Positions 36,465 to 48,258 are shown, numbered from the stretch's first letter. The stretch is DNA of 64,000 nucleotides from Thiosocius sp963719025 (GCA_963719025.1 CAVRBK010000062.1:1-64000); one strand, 5' to 3'. Made by a program: numbers and translations. Notes: generated by a model not told the origin, from the sequence alone.

Positions 36465-36676
36465 CGGGCTTGAACCTGCCCCTGTGGGGGCTTCATTGCA
36501 AAAACAAGGTTGCGGGAAAAACGGCACCAACACAGCGCCCTTCGGCGCAGCTTAGCAAATTTAATCCCTGCCCCTCTCCCCGACACCAGGCCCCATTGAT
36601 AGCGCGGCAAGGGCAATTCTTGACCACCGGTCGTCGCTGTCGCCTAATGCCGGCAGAAACCGAGAGCCCCAAGTTC

Positions 36677-37273
36677 ATGCTTGACCTTGCACTGATTGCC
36701 GCCGCCTACCTGCTGGGATCGATATCCAGCGCCATCATCGTGTGCCGTCTGATGGACCTGCCCGACCCGCGAACCCAGGGGTCAAACAATCCCGGTGCAA
36801 CCAACGTACTGCGCATCGGCGGGAAAAAGCCCGCCGCGATCACGCTGCTGGGTGACAGCCTCAAGGGATTCATCCCGGTATTCGCCTGCCACCTGCTCGA
36901 CCGCTCCGAACTGGTGTTTGCGCTGGTTGGGGGTGCGGCATTCCTCGGCCATCTGTATCCGGTCTTCTTCGGTTTTAAAGGCGGCAAAGGCGTGGCAACC
37001 GCGCTGGGCGTGCAGTTCGGCCTGGGCTGGATGATCGGTGGTGCGGTCGCGCTGACCTGGCTGTTCATGGCCAAGGTGGCCAGGATCTCGTCACTCGCCG
37101 CGCTGATCTCGATGTCTCTGGCGCCCCTGTACATCTGGCTGCTGTGGCCCTCGGCGCCGCTGGTGATCATGCAGGTGCTGGTTACCCTGCTGCTGATCTG
37201 GCGTCATCGCAGCAACATCGAAAACCTGATCAGCGGGCGCGAAGGCCAAATTTCCAAGCAACCGTCGGAATAG
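36677..37273 (+). CDS. plsY: Glycerol-3-phosphate acyltransferase PlsY
   Basis: The protein of about 198 residues is an integral membrane acyltransferase that uses acyl-phosphate to begin phospholipid synthesis. GSISSAIIVCRL, the GSNNPGATNVLR motif and GFKGGKGVATALGV are the three conserved PlsY motifs. ATG 36677 gives the usual length; ATG 36647 would add ten residues and cannot be excluded. Confidence 0.92.
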   Translation: MLDLALIAAAYLLGSISSAIIVCRLMDLPDPRTQGSNNPGATNVLRIGGKKPAAITLLGDSLKGFIPVFACHLLDRSELVFALVGGAAFLGHLYPVFFGFKGGKGVATALGVQFGLGWMIGGAVALTWLFMAKVARISSLAALISMSLAPLYIWLLWPSAPLVIMQVLVTLLLIWRHRSNIENLISGREGQISKQPSE

Positions 37274-37324
37274 GCAGCCACGCCTTTTTCGGCAAGAGAC
37301 ACGCACATTGCCGCGTTGATGCCC

Positions 37325-37406
37325 GCAAAGGCGGGTATCCAGTTCGCGATCCAGCAACAGGCTCCTACATCAACGTCGTCATTCCCGCAGGCGGGAATCC
37401 AAATCC
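37325..37406. repeat. Two small intergenic palindromic repeats
   Basis: Two related palindromes with a CCCGC-N-GCGGG core followed by (T/A)ATCCA occur at about 37322-37342 and 37382-37404 between plsY and tsaD. This type of extragenic palindrome is common in proteobacteria. They could fold into hairpins in transcripts of either convergent gene and act as weak terminators. Confidence 0.6.
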
Positions 37407-37451
37407 AGCCAATCCTCCGGTCATGATCGAATCCGCCGCAAACACCAGGCC

Positions 37452-38488
37452 TCAGCCCTGCCCCGCCAGCTCCTGCATCGGCCAGCGCGGCCGGATGTCG
37501 AAGGCCAGGTCATCATGCTCACCACGCCGCAGACGCTGCCACCCGGCGTAGGCGATCATCGCCCCATTGTCGGTGCACAGCTCGGCGCGCGGGTAGTAGG
37601 CCCGTCCGCCCAGATCGGCCATCAGGCCGTCGACCCGGCTGCGCAGCGCCCGATTGGCACTCACCCCGCCGGCCATCACCAGGGAACGACTATGGGTCTG
37701 CTCGACGGCCCGCCGACACTTGATCGCCAGGGTATCGACCACCGCATCCTCGAAGGCCCGGGCGATATCGGCGTACAGCTGGGGCAGTCGCTCATCCGGC
37801 GTGTTCTCACGGCCCTGCTGCAGCGTGGTCAGGGCGAACGTCTTGAGACCGGAGAAGCTGAAATCGAGACCGGGACGGTCGGTCATCGGCCGCGGAAAAC
37901 GAAAGCGTGTCGGATCGCCCGTGTTGCGCCAGCGCCGCCAGCGCCGGCCCCCCCGGATACGCCAGGCCGAGCAGCTTGGCGGTCTTGTCGAACGCCTCGC
38001 CGGCGGCATCGTCGACCGATTCACCGAGCAGTTCGTAGGCACCGACCGCCGTCACCTGCACCAGCTGGGTATGCCCACCCGAAACCAGCAGGGCGACGAA
38101 GGGAAACGCCGGCACATCGTCCTCGAGCATCGGCGCCAGCAGATGGCCTTCCATATGATGCACCCCGAGGGCCGGCACACCCCAGGCCCAGGCCAGGCTG
38201 CGGGCAAATCCGGCGCCGACCAGCAGGGCGCCGGCCAGGCCAGGCCCCGCGGTGTAGGCCACACCGTCGATCTGCGACGGCGCCAGGCCCAGATCAGCCA
38301 GCAGCTGGCGCGATCATCGGCGCCAGCTTGCGCACATGGTCGCGCGACGCCAGTTCGGGCACCACGCCGCCAAATTCGGCATGCAAAGGGATCTGGCTAT
38401 ACACCGCGTGACCGAGCAGTCCAGCCTCGCTGTCGTACACCGCAACACCCGTTTCATCACAGGAGGTCTCGATACCCAGCACTTTCAT
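37452..38488 (-). CDS. tsaD: tRNA N6-threonylcarbamoyladenosine synthase TsaD, frameshifted in this sequence
   Basis: The enzyme transfers threonylcarbamoyl to A37 of tRNAs. Three segments in successive frames make one full protein of about 340 residues. MKVLGIETSCDETGVAVYD and FGGVVPELASRDH come first. HHMEGH (metal site), LLVSGGHTQLV and SVDDAAGEAFDKTAKLLGL come next. The last segment has DFSFSGLKTF and MAGGVSANRALR. Frame changes near 38305 and 37915 each correspond to one extra base. TsaD is essential in nearly all bacteria, so these are probably sequence errors. Confidence 0.88.
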
Positions 38489-38609
38489 CTTGTTGAAACC
38501 TTTGCAATTGGTGAAACGAGGCTATAGAATTTTGCGCCTTTGTTGGCTCTGGCATGTCGTCCGCGGCCGCAAGACACCCATTTTAACTGTTTGTTGAATC
38601 GAGGAAGCA

Positions 38610-38825
38610 ATGCCGCACGTACGCGTCAAAGAGAACGAACCCTTCGAAGTAGCCATGCGTCGCTTCAAGCGCTCGTGTGAGAAAGCCGGTGTACTGGCCG
38701 AAGTCCGCCGCCGCGAATTCTACGAGAAACCCACCTGGGAACGGAAGCGCAAAGCCGCTGCTGCCGTAAAACGCTGGCAGAAGAAGGCAGGCCGCGACAG
38801 CCGCCGGTTCGAACGCCTGTACTGA
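38610..38825 (+). CDS. rpsU: Ribosomal protein bS21
   Basis: The 71-residue basic protein MPHVRVKENEPFEVAMRRFK matches bS21 throughout. A GAGGAAG ribosome site lies 5 bases before ATG 38610. It opens the classic macromolecular-synthesis operon rpsU-yqeY-dnaG-rpoD and is divergent from tsaD, as in many gammaproteobacteria. The promoters of both probably lie in the 121-base intergenic stretch. Confidence 0.97.
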   Translation: MPHVRVKENEPFEVAMRRFKRSCEKAGVLAEVRRREFYEKPTWERKRKAAAAVKRWQKKAGRDSRRFERLY

Positions 38826-38835
38826 GGCAACTGCC

Positions 38836-39276
38836 GTGCTGAAACAACAGCTTACAGACGCGATGAAGGCCGCCATGAAAGGTGGCGACAAGTCGCGCCT
38901 AGGGGTGGTGCGCCTGATGCTAGCCGCGATCAAGCAGCGCGAGGTCGACGAGCGTATCGAGCTCGACGACAGCCAGGTGCTGGCGGTGCTCGACAAGATG
39001 GTCAAGCAGCGCCGCGACTCCATCCAGCAGTACGGCGATGCCGGTCGTGACGACCTTGCCGCGCAGGAAAGTGCCGAGATCGAGGTGATCCAGGAATTTC
39101 TGCCCGAGGCCATGAGCGAGGCGGAAATCGCCGCCCTCGTCGACGCCGCGATCAGCGAAACCGGTGCCGAATCCATGCGCGACATGGGCAAGGTCATGGG
39201 CATCGTGAAACCGCAGGTCCAGGGACGCGCCGACGTCGGCCTGGTCAGCGGACTGGTCAAACAGAAGCTCGGCTGA
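38836..39276 (+). CDS. yqeY: GatB/YqeY domain protein
   Basis: The 146-residue protein matches YqeY (MKGGDKSRLGVVRLMLAAIKQREVDER, VIQEFLPEAMSEAEI, MGKVMGIVKPQVQGRADVG). It resembles the tRNA-binding tail of GatB and may act on tRNA. GTG at 38836 starts ten bases after the rpsU stop; it leads directly into the family N-terminus (LKQQLTDAMK). Confidence 0.92.
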   Translation: MLKQQLTDAMKAAMKGGDKSRLGVVRLMLAAIKQREVDERIELDDSQVLAVLDKMVKQRRDSIQQYGDAGRDDLAAQESAEIEVIQEFLPEAMSEAEIAALVDAAISETGAESMRDMGKVMGIVKPQVQGRADVGLVSGLVKQKLG

Positions 39277-39309
39277 TTCGCCTGCCCGGGCGCATGCTAG
39301 GCTAGCACC

Positions 39310-41096
39310 ATGCCCGGTGCCATCCCCCAGCATTTCATCGACGACCTGCTGTCACGCGCCGATATCGTCGACATCATCGGGCGCCGCGTCCCGCTGAAGA
39401 AGGCCGGCCGCGAATTCCACGCCTGCTGCCCCTTCCACGACGAAAAAACCCCCTCTTTCACCGTCAGCCCGAACAAGCAGTTCTATCACTGCTTCGGCTG
39501 CGGCGCGCACGGCACCGCGATCGGCTTCCTGATGGAGTACGACCGCCTGAGCTTCCCCGAGGCGGTCGAGGAACTCGCCACCGGCATGGGCCTCGAGGTT
39601 CCGCGCGACGACGGTTTCGAACAGGGCCCGGACCGCCGCCCGCTGTACGACATGCTGGAACAGGCCACCAATCAGTTTGCGAGCCAACTGCGGCAACACG
39701 CCGATGCACCGCGCGCCGTCGACTACCTGCGCGGCCGCGGGGTCAGCGGCGAGATCGCCGCCAGTTTCCGGCTCGGCTTCGCCCCACCCGGCTGGGACAA
39801 CCTGCTCGCCACCCTCGGCACCGACGAGCGCGCACATCGATCTGCTGCGCGACGCCGGCCTGATCACCGAGCAGGACGGCAAACGCTACGACCGCTTGCG
39901 CGATCGCATCATCTTCCCGATCCGCGACACGACGCGGCCGCGTGATCGGTTTCGGCGGCCGCCTGCTCGGCGACGGCAAACCGAAGTACCTGAATTCGCC
40001 CGAAACCCCGGTGTTCCACAAGGGCCGCGAACTGTACGGCCTGTACGAGGCGCGCCAGGCCGACGGCCACCCGTCGCGCCTGCTCGTGGTCGAGGGCTAC
40101 ATGGACGTGGTCGCGCTCGCCCAGTTCGGCATCAGCAATGTCGTCGCCACCCTCGGCACCGCGACCACCAGCGAGCACCTGGAAAAGCTCTACCGGGCGA
40201 CGCCCGAGGTCGTGTTCTGCTTCGATGGCGACCGCGCCGGACGCGATGCCGCCTGGAAGGCGCTGCAGACCGCATTGCCGCTGATGCGCGACGGCCGCCA
40301 GGCCCGCTTCCTGTTCCTGCCCGACGGCGAAGACCCGGACAGCCTGGTCCGCCAGATCGGCGCGGAGGCGCTCGGCGCACAGATCGGCCAGGCGCAACCG
40401 CTGTCGGAATTCCTGTTCGACAAGCTGGCCAGCCAGGTCGACATGGAGAGTCTCGACGGCCGTGCCCGATTCGGCGAACTGGCCAAGCCGCTGCTCGCAC
40501 AGCTGCCCGCCGGCATGTTCCGCGACATGATGCAGCAGGCCCTGCATGAACGGGTCGGCCTCACAACGCCGCCCGCAACCGGCGCGCACCGCACCGTCCC
40601 AAGAACGCACCGCGCGGCGCATCCAGCGCCCGCAGGGCAGCATTCCGCCGATAAGCCGCGCCGTGGCCCTGCTGCTGCAGTACCCGGAACTGGCCCGACT
40701 CGAGCTGCCCGAGCGGCTGGGAAGCCCTTGATTCGCCCGGTATTTCGCTACTGATCGACCTGCTCACCGCGGCCCGCGATCATGCCGGACATCCCCACCG
40801 GCCGCGCTGGTCGAACGCTGGGAGGACCCGCAGACCCGGCGGCACCTGGCCAGACTCCGGTGCTCGAACTCGGCATCATGGACGATGCCGAAGACCAGTT
40901 CATCGGCACCCTGCGCACGCTTGCCCAGGAACAGCGGCGTAACGAACGTGAGATCTTGCTCACAAAAAGCCGCAGCGCGACCCTCACCGAAGAGGAAAAA
41001 CAACGACTTAGGGAACTTTACCGGCACACCGCGACCAATGTTCAAGCGACAATTGACTGGCAGAGACGACCAAAGACTGCTATTATGGCCGATTGA
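39310..41096 (+). CDS. dnaG: DNA primase DnaG, with several indels in this sequence
   Basis: The N-terminal zinc-binding domain (CCPFHDEKTPSF and YHCFGCGAHG) is in the first frame. The TOPRIM catalytic core (VVEGYMDVVALAQFG and FCFDGDRAGRDAAWKAL) and the C-terminal helicase-binding domain (SLLIDLLTAARDH, FIGTLRTLAQEQRRNE) are in shifted frames. Frame changes lie near 39828, 39930, 40562, 40720 and 40790 and most correspond to single extra bases. All domains are in order and the total size fits a protein of about 590 residues, so the intact gene is inferred. Primase is essential. Confidence 0.9.
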
Positions 41097-41165
41097 ATTT
41101 TTCGCCCTCCCGCCGTGCAATTCGGCTCGGCGCGAGGGCGTTTGCGTCGAACACTGAGGATCCAG

Positions 41166-43005
<1,840 letters not shown>

Positions 43006-43010
43006 TCCGT

Positions 43011-43037
43011 AAAAAGGCCGGCAATCCCGGCCTTTTT
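43011..43037 (+). terminator. Intrinsic terminator after rpoD
   Basis: A perfect 11-base stem (AAAAAGGCCGG with CCGGCCTTTTT) and a 5-base loop begins six bases after the rpoD stop. The U run is on the plus strand, so it ends the macromolecular-synthesis operon before the tRNA gene. Confidence 0.9.
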
Positions 43038-43062
43038 GCTATCATCGCCCCACCCCAATGCA

Positions 43063-43139
<77 letters not shown>

Positions 43140-43242
43140 CTTCACTTCGTTCGTGCCGGACCTCACCGGACTATTCCAGCCTGCGCTACGCTTCGGCGTT
43201 CGGACATGCGCGAAGCCATGCTTCGCCAGCGCATGACCTCAC

Positions 43243-43258
43243 CCTGGTGGGCCCACCA
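43243..43258 (+). repeat. Partial duplicate of the tRNA 3' end (attachment-site-like)
   Basis: CCTGGTGGGCCCACCA repeats bases 43124-43139 exactly, 119 bases downstream, without the rest of the tRNA. Such 3'-end repeats are left when mobile elements integrate at tRNA genes. It marks the left edge of the accessory region. Confidence 0.65.
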
Positions 43259-43259
43259 A

Positions 43260-43909
43260 TCACTTTCGTTTCAATGGCTTATCGCAGAGCCACCGAGGGA
43301 CTATAGTCCCGTGGTCGGTGGCGCATAGTCCCTTGGTGCCGTTCACCGCACGCCCCCCGTCCGGCTCGACCCAACAGGCCACCGCCCTCCCCCTCACTCG
43401 CCCCGGAGTCGGCACCCCCGATTCCCTCTCGGGCGATCGCGCCTGGGGCATCACTCGGGCCATTCCCGGGACACACGGCCTCACAGGGGGACACTCTCGG
43501 GGTGACGTCGAGTCGTCGGGTGTGACGGGTGATACGGCGAGATACTTGCGGCGCTTCTCGGCGGTGGGATGGTGGCACAAAGGCCCTGATTCAATACAAC
43601 GCTTTGCCGAACGCCGGTGGCCATTTCTGCATCGCAACCGGTGCAGACGCGAATTGGGTGAATGGCAGACCTTTCAGACCGACACAGGTAACGACGGAAT
43701 CGGGTTGGTTACCGGTCGTAGGCCGGGAAACCTCGTCGAACGTCGGCTGATTGAGTTGATGGCCGGCAGGAAACAACACTAAACAGACAAAACAAACCAC
43801 GCCGAAGCGGGGTTGCGACACCCAGCGGTTTAAGGAAAGACCCGAAAAAATCAGAGCGGTATCCGCTCATAATCCAAAAGCCTATCGTCTTTCTTCTTTA
43901 CCCGTCCGG
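43260..43909. other. Non-coding or decayed stretch between the tRNA repeat and the BASS gene
   Basis: No supported gene is seen. Open frames here have no family match or ribosome sites. The segment 43697-43783 is a diverged copy of a sequence at 46646-46732, listed separately. A short self-complementary run with repeated AGTCCC/GGGACT occurs near 43300-43335. Confidence 0.5.
43697..43783 (+). repeat. Diverged dispersed repeat, copy 1
   Basis: The stretch with GGTTACCGGTCGTAGGCCG and, later, GGCCGGCAGGAAACAACACT aligns with 46646-46732 at roughly 70 percent by eye. Both copies lie in the same orientation in gene-free DNA of the island. Nature unknown. Confidence 0.4.
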
Positions 43910-44785
43910 CTATTCAGCGTCCGGGTTGATCTTCAAGCCACTCGTAACCCACCCAAAAAAGGTCCCGCTCACGAACATGATCAGTGAATAGGTCACCGCG
44001 GGAACCATCATGACAGCGTTGCCGATCAGCGTGCCCGCAACCACCAGTGCCAGGGTGCCGTTCTGGATACCCACCTCGAAGCCGATGGTAATCGATTGTG
44101 CCCGGTTAAGCCTGGACCACCGAGCGAGCTGGTAACCCAGGGCCAGTACAGCCACATTCAGCAGCAGAGTGGCGAGGCCGACCTGGGCGAAGAAGCTGGC
44201 CATGTCCTCCCGGTTCTTGAGCACGATCAGCAGAATGATCAGCGCAAGGAAGAACACGGAGAACACCTTTAGCACCTTTTCGATCCTCGCGGCAGCCCGC
44301 GGCCAACGGGCCAGCGTGAACATGCCCAGGGCGACCGGGATAACGGTGATCAGCAACAGTTGCACGATCGTTTTGCCTACCGGCAGGGAGAAGGTGGTGT
44401 TGCTACCCAGGAAAAAATCCATGGCGAGCGCCGCAACCACCGGGATGGTAAAAGGCGTGACCAAGCTGACGACCGCGGTCAGGCTGATCGATAAGGAGAC
44501 GTCCCCGCGAAACAGGTAGGTGAACATGTTCGAGGTAGCACCGCCGGGGGCAAGCGCAATGATGATCAGGCCCACCGCGATCTCCGGCGGGAGCTGCATG
44601 ACAACCGCCAGACCGAAGGCAGTCAGTGGTAATAGCAGCAGCTGGCCGAGCAGGCCGACTGCAAGCCCGGTGGGGGCTGCCATGACATTCCTGAAATCGG
44701 CAATTTTCAGCGAGATCCCGATGCCGTACATGATCAGGAAGAGTGACAGGGGCAGAATGACTTTGGTGAGCAGGTCGGCTTGCAC
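43910..44785 (-). CDS. Bile acid:sodium symporter (BASS) family transporter
   Basis: The 291-residue membrane protein has about nine helices and the BASS signature VGLIIIALAPGGATSNMFTYLFRGD with conserved polar residues for sodium binding, and GFEVGIQNGTLALVVAG near the C-terminus. BASS members carry bile acids, pyruvate and other organic anions with sodium. SbtA-type bicarbonate transporters are a distinct family. Substrate is unknown. It stands alone in the accessory region. Confidence 0.85.
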   Translation of the reverse strand: MQADLLTKVILPLSLFLIMYGIGISLKIADFRNVMAAPTGLAVGLLGQLLLLPLTAFGLAVVMQLPPEIAVGLIIIALAPGGATSNMFTYLFRGDVSLSISLTAVVSLVTPFTIPVVAALAMDFFLGSNTTFSLPVGKTIVQLLLITVIPVALGMFTLARWPRAAARIEKVLKVFSVFFLALIILLIVLKNREDMASFFAQVGLATLLLNVAVLALGYQLARWSRLNRAQSITIGFEVGIQNGTLALVVAGTLIGNAVMMVPAVTYSLIMFVSGTFFGWVTSGLKINPDAE

Positions 44786-44897
44786 GCTTGAATCTCATCG
44801 TGGCGGGTAGGTGGAATACAGGAAGGATAACCGCCGTTTTGCCCGGGGGCATCCCTGCTTGCGCCGTTCGAAGCACCGGTCGGTCGTCGATCTGACC

Positions 44898-45071
44898 TTA
44901 GAAATGACCTGGGGGGGCTTGGCGCAGCTGTCTGGCCCATTTCCCCATTGTTGATTTGCCGACATTCATCGCTTCAGCGGCTTTCTCAACCGTGTGGCCC
45001 TGATCGACAACCAACTGCGCTGCTTCCAACCGGAATTCCGGCGAAAAACGGGGGCGTGTTCGCTTCGTCAT
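44898..45071 (-). pseudogene. IS3-family OrfA, N-terminal fragment
   Basis: A 57-residue frame (MTKRTRPRFSPEFRLEAAQL, then TVEKAAEAMNVGKSTMGKWARQLR) is the helix-turn-helix start of an IS3-type OrfA, which is normally about 90-100 residues. It ends prematurely (QAPPGHF) and no OrfB is present, so it is a remnant of an insertion sequence. Confidence 0.8.
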
Positions 45072-45110
45072 GTACCCACCTAATAGCTGTTCACTTATCG
45101 AAAGTGTCTC

Positions 45111-45311
45111 CTATTGGGTGGCCAAATTCACTATGCCACTGCAGTCGCCGGTTTCGATCAGCACGATCCAGCCGTCGGCGTCGGGGTCATGCGTGTAGCC
45201 CTCGGCCTCGTAGTTCACGATCAGGCGTCGCACGAGGTCGGACTCGAGATGGTGGGCGGGGTCATCGGGCGGCAGTTGTTGCAGGTCGGCGGTTGACTTG
45301 AATTGCTTCAT
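45111..45311 (-). CDS. Small conserved-looking acidic protein, 66 residues
   Basis: MKQFKSTADLQQLPPDDPAHH to GWIVLIETGD is a soluble, acidic 66-residue protein with a very strong GGAGG ribosome site 6 bases upstream of ATG 45311. The pattern resembles small unnamed proteins of gammaproteobacteria; function unknown. An intrinsic terminator in the same direction lies just upstream (45329-45353), so it must have its own start downstream of that. Confidence 0.65.
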   Translation of the reverse strand: MKQFKSTADLQQLPPDDPAHHLESDLVRRLIVNYEAEGYTHDPDADGWIVLIETGDCSGIVNLATQ

Positions 45312-45328
45312 GGTTGGCCTCCTTTTTC

Positions 45329-45353
45329 GGACACAAAAAACCCGCTCGAGGCG
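45329..45353 (-). terminator. Intrinsic terminator, minus strand
   Basis: On the minus strand CCCGCCTCGAGCGGG is followed by six T residues, a compact stem with a TCGA-type centre. It would stop transcripts coming from the membrane-protein gene at 46.2-45.5 kb. Confidence 0.75.
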
Positions 45354-45544
45354 GGCTGGGTTGAAACGTAACGGTTGAATGAGGGGTGGGGGATTCTTAT
45401 TACCAGTGCATATTCATATGTGTTTCATTAGTGATGACATTAAGTGGGGGAGTCGGAAAGGACTGCGGGATCGTGTTTGGGGGCGAGTGCTGCATCTTCT
45501 GATTGAGCTCTCTCAGGGCGAAAGATGGGGACGAATCGTGGGCT

Positions 45545-46250
45545 TCATTCGCTGTCGAAATACGAGGCAAGTTTCGACCAGATCTCTTTCATGGACTGTT
45601 TGGTGTCTTCCCATGATGGAACCTCCGGTATGCCCGAAAATTTGTCCGGATCGTGGAACCAGTTCTTCGCCTCAATCCATGCCTTTCCAGGTGCATTCTT
45701 GACGGAAGTGACAATCTCTTCCTTCGATGGCTACTTGGGCACCACACACTTCCTCGTGGTCCGGATCGTTCGCCACGTCGGGGTTGAACGCCACGTTGAG
45801 TTCATGGAGATCATTCATCGTTTCACAAGAGTCTTTCACCTCCCAGGCGGTGACCGCGAGGATCATGCCGATGCCAGCGTAGGGGATTGATTCAGCGGCT
45901 ACGGAACCGGTGCTTCGGGCAGTTGCTGTGGCGATCCGTCTGGTTACCCGTGCTGTTGTGCTTCTTACCCTCTTCGACAAAAGCTTCTTGTTTGCCCGCA
46001 GTGCCGCCAATCTTCCTTTATGCACGCTGCGGACTGTCACGTTCTTTGTTGTGATCAATGCGGCGGCCGACCCGACGAGGGACGACATGGTATTGAAAAC
46101 GGCACCAACAGTGACCGTGGCGATGTTCAGGGCGATAGCCGCGACGAAGAATACCGCGAGAATCAGCGTCTTCGTTACCTTGGGAAAACGGAACGATGAT
46201 TGGGGTGTGCCAAGGGTGTCGGCTTTGGGCGCTGGATTGTCTGCTGTCAT
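45545..46250 (-). CDS. Membrane protein of unknown function, interrupted by one extra base
   Basis: ATG 46250 (MTADNPAPKADTLG) opens a protein with one long hydrophobic block (TLILAVFFVAAIALNIATV and a second helix) and another near SIPYAGIGMILAVTAW. The frame stops at 45672, but moving one base near 45739 gives PSKEEIVTSVKNAPGKAW, WFHDPDKFSGIPEVPSW and a natural end at 45545. The extension is clearly protein-like, so an extra base is inferred. Total about 234 residues. Family not recognised. Confidence 0.55.
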
Positions 46251-46754
46251 ATGCGTGCTTTTCGAAAGGAGTCGAAGGAAAGACGATCTCACTCGTAAGC
46301 AGCAGCAAGCGACCACTGCGATGGGGGTCGTCGGTCAGTTATGAAGATCTCGATCTATTGTAAGCCTGCAGATCTGGCTATTGACGTGAATTCCTAATCC
46401 CAGGCCTAACCTGCGATGCTTCTTGCCTTGTTGGCGCTCAACGTGAAGCCGCAACATATTGCTGTGTGGTTGCAGATGGGCGACGGGGGGTTACTGGCGT
46501 GCCTTGCGAAAATGGCGAGGAAGTAACTGTGGACAGCAAAACAAGAATGTTTAGCCGTGTACCGAATAATATCGCTGAGACTCCGCAAACCTCTCGTGCT
46601 TGATCGAAGCGGGCGTTCAGGATTAGCCCCGGCAATGACTGCAATGGTTTGGTCACCGGTCATAGACCGTGAAAGCTCTCCCAACGGCAGCTTTTTGATT
46701 TACTGTCCGGCAGCAACCAACACCAAGCGGTCATCTGACTCGAGAGGCTCATCA
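46251..46754. other. Gene-free stretch with the second copy of a diverged repeat
   Basis: No supported gene is visible. Bases 46646-46732 align with 43697-43783. The remainder carries no recognisable site; its lower GC content than the core suggests foreign origin. Confidence 0.45.
46646..46732 (+). repeat. Diverged dispersed repeat, copy 2
   Basis: GGTCACCGGTCATAGACCG and GTCCGGCAGCAACCAACACC correspond to segments of copy 1 at 43697-43783, in the same order and orientation. The two copies bracket the BASS gene, IS3 fragment and membrane-protein gene. Confidence 0.4.
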
Positions 46755-47330
46755 TTACGAACCTGCCTGCCCCATGTCGTAACCATGCTCCGCCATCTCT
46801 TTAAATTCTTTGATCATCCCTGCCGGCGGAAATGCTGCCGAGAGACTTCCCAAGAGTGAATTGGTTACACCTAACAGTTTTCGCATTGACCACAACTTGA
46901 ATCTTCGAATATTCCGTGGAAACATTCCTTCTGTCGGGTTCGCCTCAATCACGTCAGTGAATCTCGGTTCTTCTTCGAACACTGCGTCGAAGAAATGGCG
47001 ATAGATGGTTAATTTTAGTGTTAGCTGGGTGCCGGTCAGACCGTGCATTTCTAGCTGTCGACGCATCACGTCCGGGTTTCGGAACAGGGGCGGAATTTCG
47101 AGCGAATAGTCAGGGTCGTCAGGCTCGAGCAGTGCTTTCTGTGTGACAGTGATTCGATGGTCGACCTCCGACCATGCTTCGACAAACTGTTCTCGCATGA
47201 AAGATGGCAACAAGAATTCGTTAAATTCGACGAATACGAGCAGAGTCTCGCGTGTTCCATCGAGAAAAGCCGCAATCTCTTCCTGATCGCTACCGAAGCT
47301 ATGGCCGGGGGGGGGCGGGATCGTTGCCAA
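46755..47330 (-). CDS. Hypothetical protein, 191 residues
   Basis: The soluble protein begins MATIPPPPGHSFGSDQEEIA and contains LVFVEFNEFLLPSFMREQFV and KLWSMRKLLGVTNSLLGSL. No domain, signal peptide or membrane helix is certain, though the C-terminal SLLGSLSAAFPPAGM is mildly hydrophobic. It ends in the island and has no operon partner. A run of nine G residues lies close to the start on the plus strand. Confidence 0.5.
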   Translation of the reverse strand: MATIPPPPGHSFGSDQEEIAAFLDGTRETLLVFVEFNEFLLPSFMREQFVEAWSEVDHRITVTQKALLEPDDPDYSLEIPPLFRNPDVMRRQLEMHGLTGTQLTLKLTIYRHFFDAVFEEEPRFTDVIEANPTEGMFPRNIRRFKLWSMRKLLGVTNSLLGSLSAAFPPAGMIKEFKEMAEHGYDMGQAGS

Positions 47331-48258
47331 CGCGAACTCCCTTGCTATGTCGGGCGCTTGTCACTTACGCGCAGGTGTTTAGTTCTCTGAAAACGAATCC
47401 TAGTCAACGGCACTCAGCGAGTCCAGCCATTCGCCGTCCAGTAGGAGGTTAGGGAAAAGGGTTGTTTCAGGCCGACCCCGTGCATAGGTTGGGGTCAGAG
47501 CAAAAAAACCCGCCACACTCTCAGCGCCCGTTCCTAGCCGGTTCCAGCGGTTCCCGATTTTTCCCGAAAGCCGGCGATGGAAAAGATGGCAGTGCGGCGA
47601 AGGTCGGCGATGCGGGAAATCTCGCCGGCTGGCCGCTTTCTGATGTCGTGACCGGAGGGACCCAACAAATTCTGTTGAAAAACTCCGAGCTGCGGGCTGA
47701 GAAAAAAAGTCTTCACGACAGTCTCGTTAAACAGAAATCCTCAGATTGGGACCCGACTAACGTCACTATCGTGCGGCCAGATTGACACCAATTTCGTGCC
47801 GCTCCGGGAGTACCGAGTTTTTCAACAGAATCAACACACTGCGGACATTCCCAAGCGTACTGACTTGAGGGTAAGACCACCCGCCAGCAGGATCGAGTAA
47901 AGACCGCAGCGCGACCGGAGCGGATGGCAAAGCCACATGCTCAAACAGTGACAGCATGTCTCGCAAGGGGCGTTCCTTTCCCTCTGGGGTAGCTCCGCTG
48001 CCACCTAAATTGGCTGAGTGCGCCTTACCCCCACAGGATCAGAGGGTCAACGGGGGGGCGATATATTGCGCCTGAATGAGGCGCGCTCGCATCGTGGGGC
48101 TTGATGCTTGAGCACCCGTTATTGGCTCAGAAATCCGTCGGGCGTCCTGCCGCTGCCTGAAACCACTATTGGCGCACGAAGCTGTAGGCCACGCCGGCAA
48201 TGCAGCGGCAATCCCGGCCCTTCAACTAGCGAGCGCGCGGGTGCTTTGTGAAGCACCT
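47331..48258. other. Mobile-element debris without supported genes
   Basis: The stretch holds the inverted-repeat element at 47669-47831. The 47850-48110 part has a CTCGCAAGGGGCG-type run and T/G-rich pieces but no intact frame. Several short open frames overlap each other and are not supported. Confidence 0.45.
47669..47831. mobile_element. MITE-like element with 17-base terminal inverted repeats
   Basis: ATTCTGTTGAAAAACTC at 47669-47685 is the exact reverse complement of 47815-47831. The 163-base unit has no transposase. Ends of this kind (TTGAAAAACTC) are seen on insertion sequences, so it is probably a non-autonomous deletion derivative. Confidence 0.6.

Noticed and set aside
43243..43258. 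Second tRNA gene
   Set aside because: Only the 3' 16 bases are present; no anticodon or D arm.
43318..43782. Open frame of about 150 residues after the tRNA
   Set aside because: No ribosome site, no domain, atypical composition, and it overlaps a diverged repeat.
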